Assembly (NCBI RefSeq): GCF_900129575.1
Contig: NZ_FQWE01000008.1
Coordinates: forward strand, 1-64,000
Source of the DNA: Flavobacterium segetis
GTDB taxonomy: Bacteria > Bacteroidota > Bacteroidia > Flavobacteriales > Flavobacteriaceae
DNA length: 64,000 nucleotides
Reading direction: 5' to 3'
The notes beneath the pieces are model-generated. The model made no database searches, was not told the origin of the DNA, and worked only from the letters and a program-made list of their open reading frames with translations. Positions 57,442-64,000 of the stretch are shown piece after piece; within the stretch, counting starts at the first letter, position 1, and each line of letters starts with the position of its first letter. Made by a program: the position numbers and the translations under genes.

Positions 57442-57960
57442 ATGAAAAAAATTACGTCTATTGTTACGTTAATTACTGCCTTAGTTGCCGTGTCAACAAC
57501 TGCTAATGCTCAAGCAACTGCAACCGCAGCATCTGGAGCAACGATTGTTACACCAATTTCAATTACTAAACAGATTGATCTGAATTTTGGTAATGTAGCT
57601 GTTACTACAATTTCAGGAACTGTAATAATGACTCCCGGTGGAGTTCGATCTACAACAGGTGGAGTAACGTTACCAACAACATCTGGCGATGTTACAGCAG
57701 CAAGTTTTACAGTAAGTGGTCAAGCTGATTATACGTACAATGTTACGTTACCTACAGCTGATATTACACTTGCTGGGCTTACGCCGGCTAACACAATGTC
57801 TTTGGGATCGTTTATTAGTTCGCCAAGCACTACTGCAGGAGTACTGACATCTGGTACTCAAACTTTGACTGTAGGTGGTACGCTAAATGTAAAAGCGGGT
57901 CAAGAAGCAGACACCTATGCCAATGCAGAAGATTTAACGGTGACCGTAAATTACAACTAA
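57442..57960 (+). CDS. DUF4402 protein, candidate fibre subunit
   Basis: 172 residues, signal peptide 1-24 (ATTANAQ-like cleavage, STTANAQ). The DUF4402 domain fills the rest: TPISITKQIDLNFGNVAV near the start, GGVTLPTTSGDVTAASFTVSG in the middle and EDLTVTVNYN at the end. These are Ig-like beta proteins, occurring in gene clusters with PapD-like chaperones and ushers. No Cys. A strong promoter box and its own terminator suggest high expression. The following chaperone and usher-like genes imply that it is the secreted structural subunit, though polymerisation is inferred. Confidence 0.88.
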   Translation: MKKITSIVTLITALVAVSTTANAQATATAASGATIVTPISITKQIDLNFGNVAVTTISGTVIMTPGGVRSTTGGVTLPTTSGDVTAASFTVSGQADYTYNVTLPTADITLAGLTPANTMSLGSFISSPSTTAGVLTSGTQTLTVGGTLNVKAGQEADTYANAEDLTVTVNYN

Positions 57961-57971
57961 TTTATTGTATT

Positions 57972-58004
57972 AAAGAGTGCTTCCTGTGGAGCACTCTTTT
58001 TTTT
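57972..58004 (+). terminator. Strong terminator after DUF4402 gene
   Basis: aaagagtgc (57972-57980) pairs with gcactcttt (57991-57999), followed by a T-run. Partial read-through here would give more subunit than chaperone and usher. Confidence 0.9.
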
Positions 58005-58053
58005 AAAAGTTACTTTAGCTATCTCTTAAAAGTTGCGATAAGCATCCTCAGTC

Positions 58054-58890
58054 ATGAACGAAAAAATTATTTTAGCATTTTCCTTATTTTTATGTTTTTC
58101 CTATACCACAATCGCACAAGGTGATTTATTAGTATTTCCAAAACGCATCAGTTTTGACGGTATCAAAAAAAAAGTTGAAACGGTTAATTTAAGCAATGTA
58201 GGTAAAGATACCGCGACCTATACCTTGTCTTATAGTGAAATTAGAATGGGAGAAGATGGTAGTTTCAATGCAATTGAAGTGGCCGAAGACGGTCAAAATT
58301 TCGCTACACCTTATCTCCGTTATTATCCAAGAACTATCACCTTAGCACCCAATGAATCTCAAAACATTAAAATACAACTTATTAAAACTAGTGAATTAAA
58401 GATGGGAGAATACCGCTCCCACCTCTATTTTAGAGCTGTTCAAAAATCAAGTGCATTACAACAAGAAGCAATTAACACAACAGATCACAAAGCAAAGGAA
58501 CTACTTATTAGTCTAGTTCCCGTATTTGGTCTTTCAATAGCAAATATTATTACTATTGGAGAAAGTACCACGACAGTGCAGTTGACAAGTCTACGAATTG
58601 ACAAATCAAAAGATGGGTACACCAATTTACTATCTTTAGATTTTAATAGGCAAGGAAACCGTTCAGCATACGGCACAATAGAAGTAGATCATATTTCTAT
58701 GGAAGGAACGAGAAAAAAAGTAGCTACAATAAAAGGATTTGCTATTTATAGTCCAGGAAACCTACGGAAATCTAAAATAGAATTAGACAAAAGCCAAAAC
58801 ATAGATTATTCTAAAGGAAAATTAGAAGTTCGTTATAGTACATTAAGCAAAGGTACGCTTTACGCCGAAGCAACTTTAGATCTAGATTAA
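58054..58890 (+). CDS. PapD-like periplasmic pilus-assembly chaperone
   Basis: 278 residues, signal peptide 1-22 (ends IAQ). The N-terminal Ig domain shows DLLVFPKRISFDG, TVNLSNVGKDTATYTLSY, LRYYPRTITLAPNESQNIKIQL and MGEYRSHLYFRAV, the chaperone signature (conserved P-R...L-x-P...Q-x-I-R/K and GEYR-x-x-L-x-F). The second Ig domain is less conserved. PapD-like chaperones donate a strand to subunits and deliver them to the usher. It lies 94 bp after the subunit gene and 121 bp before the usher-like gene. Confidence 0.88.
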   Translation: MNEKIILAFSLFLCFSYTTIAQGDLLVFPKRISFDGIKKKVETVNLSNVGKDTATYTLSYSEIRMGEDGSFNAIEVAEDGQNFATPYLRYYPRTITLAPNESQNIKIQLIKTSELKMGEYRSHLYFRAVQKSSALQQEAINTTDHKAKELLISLVPVFGLSIANIITIGESTTTVQLTSLRIDKSKDGYTNLLSLDFNRQGNRSAYGTIEVDHISMEGTRKKVATIKGFAIYSPGNLRKSKIELDKSQNIDYSKGKLEVRYSTLSKGTLYAEATLDLD

Positions 58891-59010
58891 GCAATGATAA
58901 ACAAGTATTAGAATATAGACTCAAGATATATCTAAAGTAAATCAAACCTATAAGATAATTTATTTTCTGCTTTACAAAATAATTCAAAAAAAGTAACTTT
59001 TTAATCTATA

Positions 59011-61671
59011 ATGCGTATTTGTGATACTAAAAAACCAGCAAAGTCTTTACTCGAATTCGCTTTCTCTTGTTGGTTATTAACTAAAAACAGATCCTCTTTT
59101 CTGTTATTACACCTTCTTCTGTTATTTGGATATTCGGTTCCGTCATTCGCGCAAAAATCACAATTAGAGGAAGTATTGATAGCTCTTAAAGTACAAAACG
59201 TAGGAAGTATTGAAATTTCTACACTAATCAATCAGAGGCAAGAAGTCTATTTGTCAGTACCGGAAGTATTTGATTTTTTGAAAATTAAAAACGAACATAA
59301 TGAGAGTTACAGTGTTCTAGCTGGTTTTTTTATTAATGAAAATAATGTTTTCCATATTGATGAAACGGTACATACAATCTCTTACAAAGGGAAAGTTATC
59401 CAAATACCACCGGAAGATTTAATTCATATTAATAATAATTTATATTTAAAAGCAAGCTATTTTAATTCCGTCTTTGAATTAGAGAATACATTTTCATTCA
59501 GAGACTTATCTATTTCTATGTCGTCAAGCCTTGAGCTCCCTTCGGTAAGAGAAGCTCGGTTACTCAAGATCCGCTCAACTCTCAATAAAAGTAATTACGG
59601 ATTTATAGCGGACACTACTATCAGAAGAGATAATCCCTTATTTCATTTTAGTAATGCGGATTGGGAGTTAAACATGACTCAGCGATCTAATGGAATAAAT
59701 CAAGAACAACTTCGTCTAGGTCTAGGAGGGATAATTGCTGGAGGTGAGTTTGCAAGTTCATTCAACTACACTAATAATCAAGCTATTTTATCAAGAAATC
59801 AATACTACCGATGGCGTTATGTGGATAATAACAACCAATACTTAACTCAGATTTCAGCGGGAAAAATAGCAAATTCATTAACAACTACCATAGTTAGTCC
59901 TATCATTGGTGCCCACATCACAAATGCAAAGACGACCGCTAGAAAATCTTTTAGCACCTATTTGTTGAGTGATTATACAAAACCAGAATGGACGGTAGAA
60001 CTTTATATCAATAATATATTAGTTGACTACACAAAAGCCGATGCCACTGGTTTTTTCTCCTTTACTGTTCCCCTTCTCTATGGAAAAACAGACGTTTCAG
60101 TCCGATATTATGGACTTTGGGGAGAAGAAGAATTGTCCACCAAACAATTGGTTATTCCTTTTTATTTTCTTTCACAAAACAAATTAGAGTACAACTTAAG
60201 TTCCGGAATTATAGAAGAGGATAAAAAAAGTTTATTTGCAAATGCAAAAGCAAGTTATGGTCTTTCAGATTACATCACTATTGAAGGAGGACTTGAATAT
60301 GTTTCATCGAGTAAAAAAAATAACTTCATTCCTTATTTTGGCTCTTCCATTAGGTTAGCAAATCAATTGTTTGTTTCAGGAGGATATTATTCTAAAGTGA
60401 AATATACGGGAAACCTAAATTTTTCTTCGATAAAGAACGTACATGTAGATTTAGATTATACAAAATATGAAAAAGGTCAAGACGCAGTTCGATTTAATTA
60501 TTCAGAGGTGCGCAAAGCTAGATTAAGTGTTCCTGTGCGTACATCTCTTATTTCAGGAGTTTCGCGCTTTACCGTTCAAGAAAATATTTATCCTACAGGT
60601 AAGTTTACAATATCAGAATTAGCATTCTCTGGAATGATTTACAAACTAAACATTAATCTCATCACCAGTTCTTATTTTACAAGTACCATAAAACCTTTCG
60701 TCTTTAGTACTTTATCTAGCTCGTTGCGATTCCCAAAAGGATTTGTCTTAACTCCCAATATTAGATATGAATACCATGCGGCGGAAATTACTTCCCTAAG
60801 TGCTCAACTAAGAAAAAAGCTTTTCAAAAAAGGATTCCTTCAAGCCTCCTTTGACTGGGATTTTAAATATAATTCTAGTTCCTTGCAAATTGGTTTTCAG
60901 TATAATTTTAAGTTCTCAAATGCAGGATTTTCGAGCAATATTAATAAAAACGGATCCTCTTTTTCACAATTAGCCAAAGGAAGTTTGATTTTTGAACCCC
61001 ATGCCGATTTTGTAGAATTTAATGGTAATAATAACATTAGTAAAGCGAGTGTGAAATTCGAACCGTTTTTAGATCTAAATGGCGACGGAAAGAGAGATAT
61101 TAATGAACAGTCTGTAAGGGGGGTAGAAGTTACCCTGAATGGTGGTACGAAAATTCTAAATGCAAAAGAAGGGATTACGATAATTACTGGATTAGAACCC
61201 TATGTAAAAAATTTCGTTACCCTTAGTACTGCTAAAGTTAATAACATTGCTTGGCGGCTAAAAGATAAAACCTTAAATATTATCCTAAATGCGAATCAAT
61301 TAAGAACAATTGAAATTCCTATTTCTGTTATGGGAGAAGTTGCTGGGATGGTCCAATATAGTAAAAATGGAGAGATTACAGGAGCCAGTGGTTTAAAAAT
61401 TAATATTTATAGAGATGGTGGCGACTTTGTTACCTCAGTCCTTTCTGAAGCAGATGGTTTTTTTGGATATCTAGGTTTGATATCAGGCCAGTATTCTGCC
61501 AGAATAGATTCGATTCAATTACAAAAATTACAGCTTAGGGTCGAGTCTGTAAACACAGATTTTGTAATTGATAATGGCAGTGAAGGAGCTATTGTCGATA
61601 ATGTTGAATTTATTCTATATCAGGAAGAAACTAATGATTCAACTATTTATAAGGAAACCGAAGTGCAATAG
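59011..61671 (+). CDS. Usher-like outer-membrane protein (FimD/PapC/TcfC-like)
   Basis: 886 residues. A 30-residue basic leader precedes the hydrophobic signal (FLLLHLLLLFGYSVPSFAQ); no closer ATG exists. Residues about 50-175 form an N-terminal domain, then a long beta barrel. A central block TVELYINNILVDYTKADATGFFSFTVPLLYGKTDVSVRYYG resembles the usher region around the plug. The C-terminal part has EPFLDLNGDGKRDINEQSVRGVEV, a Ca-loop-like motif seen at the end of alpha-type ushers, and a carboxypeptidase-regulatory-like domain. It would secrete and assemble the DUF4402 subunit. Similarity to classical ushers is remote, so this is a divergent member or an analogue. Confidence 0.75.
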   Translation: MRICDTKKPAKSLLEFAFSCWLLTKNRSSFLLLHLLLLFGYSVPSFAQKSQLEEVLIALKVQNVGSIEISTLINQRQEVYLSVPEVFDFLKIKNEHNESYSVLAGFFINENNVFHIDETVHTISYKGKVIQIPPEDLIHINNNLYLKASYFNSVFELENTFSFRDLSISMSSSLELPSVREARLLKIRSTLNKSNYGFIADTTIRRDNPLFHFSNADWELNMTQRSNGINQEQLRLGLGGIIAGGEFASSFNYTNNQAILSRNQYYRWRYVDNNNQYLTQISAGKIANSLTTTIVSPIIGAHITNAKTTARKSFSTYLLSDYTKPEWTVELYINNILVDYTKADATGFFSFTVPLLYGKTDVSVRYYGLWGEEELSTKQLVIPFYFLSQNKLEYNLSSGIIEEDKKSLFANAKASYGLSDYITIEGGLEYVSSSKKNNFIPYFGSSIRLANQLFVSGGYYSKVKYTGNLNFSSIKNVHVDLDYTKYEKGQDAVRFNYSEVRKARLSVPVRTSLISGVSRFTVQENIYPTGKFTISELAFSGMIYKLNINLITSSYFTSTIKPFVFSTLSSSLRFPKGFVLTPNIRYEYHAAEITSLSAQLRKKLFKKGFLQASFDWDFKYNSSSLQIGFQYNFKFSNAGFSSNINKNGSSFSQLAKGSLIFEPHADFVEFNGNNNISKASVKFEPFLDLNGDGKRDINEQSVRGVEVTLNGGTKILNAKEGITIITGLEPYVKNFVTLSTAKVNNIAWRLKDKTLNIILNANQLRTIEIPISVMGEVAGMVQYSKNGEITGASGLKINIYRDGGDFVTSVLSEADGFFGYLGLISGQYSARIDSIQLQKLQLRVESVNTDFVIDNGSEGAIVDNVEFILYQEETNDSTIYKETEVQ

Positions 61672-62448
61672 CAAATACGATCCGTTTCAAAAAAGCCAAT
61701 GAGCAAAATGTTTAGAGTGTACAACTTAGCGTTTTTAAAAGAAGAGAGACGCTACACTGTTTATTTTCTAAAATTTAAAATAAGATAGTTATATCCCAAC
61801 ACTACACTTGGAGATGCATAAGAACAGTGAAAAATCCATCCCGAGAAAGACTTTATTTTCAGGATTCATCTCTTAGTCGCAGAAAGAATACATTCTTATT
61901 TTTCCTATTTTTTAAGGGTTTTGTAGACTACCAAAAGGCAGTTTTATAAGGGGAAATAAAAATGTACAATCGATGAAAGTAAGTGAATAAGTGAAAAGGA
62001 TATTCTAAAAAAATTAAACGAGACTGAATTTTCGAGGGTTATGCGACGCTTCTTTAGCACTTTTTATTATAATAAAAGCAGGACCGACTGGCACTCCCAT
62101 AAAATAAAATACTAAAAGAATGCAACTACGCATTTGTTAACTGCTTTTCAAAAATCGTCAATTAATATTGTGGTTAATCCTATTTTCTTATCCATTGATT
62201 ACGGAGCAGGACCTAAAAAAAAAAGGGCACGTGAAGAATCGATTTTAAATATTCCTATATCATACAAAAGATATAAATTTCCTTTTTTAAAACATAAGGT
62301 ATTCTTTAATATTTTATCTAAACAATTTTATTTTTTCATTAAGGATCAATTTGAATCATGTTTTTGTGATTGTTTTTGATAAAGAATAATATGAAAAGCT
62401 ATAATTGCTCGATGCAATTTTTTTATTTTTTAAATGAAAAATAGGAAT
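61672..62448. other. Gene-poor region after usher-like gene
   Basis: A plus-strand frame at 62134-62379 (81 codons) has no recognisable domain and poor coding character. The rest contains only broken frames, with possible decayed coding text around 61900-62130. No RNA, repeat or clear terminator was seen. Confidence 0.4.
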
Positions 62449-62862
62449 TTATTTTTGTTCAGAGGAGATACTTTCAAGAAATTCTTTTGTAATCGTTTTA
62501 ACTTGGAAAGCGACAATATTTAAATCATCCTTTGCTCTTTTAATATCATATTCATCTATTGAAGACGATATAATATAAACTTTACAATATTTTTTTAAAT
62601 CGGAAGACAGTTTGTCGTATTTCAACATAAATTCGAATCCTGACATTTGAGGCATATAAATATCTACAAAAATTATTTGAGGCAATTTATTAAAATCAGC
62701 CTGATTTTCTTGTAAAAATGTCAATGCTTTAATGGCTGAAGTATACTTTTCAATTTTCTCTCCAAAATTATTTTTTGTCATTATTTTAGAAGTAAGATAG
62801 AGGTCAATAGTATTGTTATCGATGAGCATTACTCTTTGAAACTTTGATTTTAGGTCTAACAT
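62449..62862 (-). CDS. Single-domain response regulator (CheY/Rcp1-like)
   Basis: 137 residues consisting only of a receiver domain. Asp15 (LIDNN) and phospho-acceptor Asp67 (FVDIYMPQMSG), Ser100/Ser101 in the T/S position (IISSS) and Lys122 (FQVKTIT) are visible. The usual Lys-Pro is Lys-Thr, and the second acidic residue after Asp15 is Asn. It has no output domain, so it acts by protein contact. No kinase lies next to it; divergent placement beside the IS element may have separated it from its partner. Confidence 0.88.
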   Translation of the reverse strand: MLDLKSKFQRVMLIDNNTIDLYLTSKIMTKNNFGEKIEKYTSAIKALTFLQENQADFNKLPQIIFVDIYMPQMSGFEFMLKYDKLSSDLKKYCKVYIISSSIDEYDIKRAKDDLNIVAFQVKTITKEFLESISSEQK

Positions 62863-62988
62863 ATTTTAAAATTCTTAAGCTTTATTTCGAAAGTTGTACC
62901 ACTTTTTACTGCTGAAAGTAAGTTGATGGATCTGGACATGCTAACTTAGCCTACACATAAAGTTAAGAAATAATCTTAATTTTAGCCT

Positions 62989-63288
62989 ATGAAAGAAGTC
63001 CGCAAAATTTATGATAAAGCTGTTAAAGAAAAAGCTGTTCAATTGAGTTATGAGAGAACAAATGTATCAGAACTCGCCAGAGAGTTAGGAGTCACAGCAC
63101 CACAGTTGTATAAATGGCGTAAAGAGTTCGAGGATTTTGGAGAAGGAATTTTTCCTGGGAAAGGAAATTTAAAACTCACTCCCGAGCAAGAAAAAATCCA
63201 TGAACTGGAGAAAAGACTCAAAGATGCCGAGTTAGAACGTGATATATTAAAAATAGCAATCGGCATTTTTTCCAAGAGCGGTCGATGA
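62989..63288 (+). CDS. IS3-family transposase orfA
   Basis: 99 residues. HTH (ELARELGVTAPQLYKWRKEF) followed by a Leu-zipper-like coiled coil (EQEKIHELEKRLKDAELERDILKIAIGIF). It binds the terminal repeats. The stop overlaps the orfB ATG (ATGA). Confidence 0.93.
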   Translation: MKEVRKIYDKAVKEKAVQLSYERTNVSELARELGVTAPQLYKWRKEFEDFGEGIFPGKGNLKLTPEQEKIHELEKRLKDAELERDILKIAIGIFSKSGR

Positions 63289-64000
63289 TTTATAGTTTCA
63301 TTTAAAACAATGAACAAGTATTTCCGATTGAAAAAATGTGCAAAGTCTTACAAGTGAGCTGCGGAAGTTATTACCGTTGGAAAAAACAAGCAATCACAGC
63401 AAGACAACAACTAAAAATTACCCTAAAAGAACAGATAACATTGATTTATTTTGCAACCAAACAAAGATATGGAAGTCCTAGAATAACATTGGAATTACAG
63501 CATTTAGGTTATAAAGTTTCAAGAATTACAGTAGCAAAATATATGAAAGAACTTGGCTTACGAAGCAAATTAAGCAAGAAGTTCAAAGTTACAACCAACT
63601 CAAATCATAATTATTTAGTTGTCGAAAATGTGTTAAACAGAGAGTTTCCTATCAAAATGCCTTCAAAAGCTTGGGTTTCGGATATTACATATATCCAAAC
63701 TAAAGAGGGGTTTGTATACCTGACCACTATTATGGATTTATACGACAGAAAAATTATCGATTGGAGTTTGAGTGACGGAATGAGTGCAGAAGAAACTACG
63801 CTTGGAGCTTGGAAAATGGCGGTTAAAAACCGCGATATTGATGAAGGTTTGATTTTTCATTCTGACAGAGGTGTCCAATATGCCAGTAAAAAGTTTGTAA
63901 ATTTTCTTGATTCCTATAAAAAAATAACCCGCAGTATGAGTCGTAAAGGAAATTGCTGGGATAATGCTGTGGCGGAAAGCTTCTTCAAATCTTTGAAAAC
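63285..64000 (+). pseudogene. IS3-family transposase orfB, interrupted near its start and cut by window edge
   Basis: From ATG at 63285 the frame reads MIYSFI and then TAA at 63303-63305, where relatives have Lys (FIKNNEQ). After it the frame is open to 64000: NNEQVFPIEKMCKVLQVS, HLGYKVSRITVAKYMKELGL, SDITYIQTKEGF, IFHSDRGVQYAS, GNCWDNAVAESFFKSLK. All three DDE catalytic residues are present (SDITY, HSDRG, AVAES). A later in-frame ATG (63334) or a frameshift from orfA could still allow production. Otherwise the element is inactive. Confidence 0.75.

Larger units (their letters stand above)
62989..64000 (+). mobile_element. IS3-family insertion sequence (IS150-like), right end outside window
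   Basis: orfA and orfB in standard order with ATGA overlap at 63285-63288. The left terminal repeat probably lies between 62920 and 62989 but I cannot fix it. Old relatives lie at 8.4-9.2 kb. Confidence 0.85.

Noticed and set aside
62134..62379. 81-codon open frame on the plus strand
   Set aside because: No domain, atypical composition and no supporting promoter or neighbour.

Overview
The window is AT-rich, with tightly packed genes, FecI/FecR/TonB and SusC/SusD systems, and promoter-like TAnnTTTG boxes where I could find them. It almost certainly comes from a Flavobacterium-like member of the Bacteroidota. A large two-domain DUF3494 (ice-binding) protein suggests a cold-adapted or ice-associated host. 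No rRNA, complete tRNA or CRISPR array was seen.

Layout. 1-8.0 kb, minus strand: a secreted protein with a perfect 84-bp tandem repeat that runs off the left edge, a DUF3494 x2 / DUF11 x2 protein, and a response regulator / PAS histidine kinase pair. A similar long-spaced inverted repeat lies upstream of the ice-binding gene and of the kinase gene. 8.4-10.3 kb is a graveyard of two decayed IS3-family elements. 11.4-19.1 kb, plus strand: ECF sigma factor, FecR anti-sigma factor, STN-type TonB-dependent receptor and a periplasmic penicillin-acylase-family amidase, which read as one uptake and processing unit. 19.3-24.2 kb: a GntR regulator, a sulfatase remnant, extragenic repeats, a cupin remnant, an AraC regulator and an SDR enzyme.

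24.2-50.0 kb, all minus strand, is catabolic. A SusC/SusD/GH63-like/GH42 polysaccharide-utilisation unit sits between two gene pairs (DUF1338 + ALDH7, and an APH-fused class-III aminotransferase + YdiJ-like FAD/Fe-S dehydrogenase). Together those four genes fit lysine/2-aminoadipate breakdown through 2-oxoadipate and D-2-hydroxyglutarate. Upstream lie a TPR-LuxR regulator and a Leloir operon (galM-galK-galT-galE-sodium/sugar symporter). A decayed copy of the GntR regulator diverges from galM. It shares an 18-bp upstream site with the intact GntR gene 30 kb away, which points to a common operator.

50.6-56.8 kb is accessory DNA: an IS6-family remnant, a tRNA-3'-end-like fragment, a canonical HipB/HipA pair, a separate three-gene HipB-HipS-HipT-like toxin-antitoxin set with two matching palindromic operators, and a cassette of a conserved unknown protein, a DUF5675 protein and small membrane proteins.

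57.4-61.7 kb holds the most interesting system: a DUF4402 subunit-like protein followed by a strong terminator, then a PapD-like chaperone and an 886-residue usher-like outer-membrane protein. This is a candidate chaperone-usher-type surface-fibre system in a Bacteroidota background. The window ends with a single-domain response regulator and an IS3-family element cut by the right edge.
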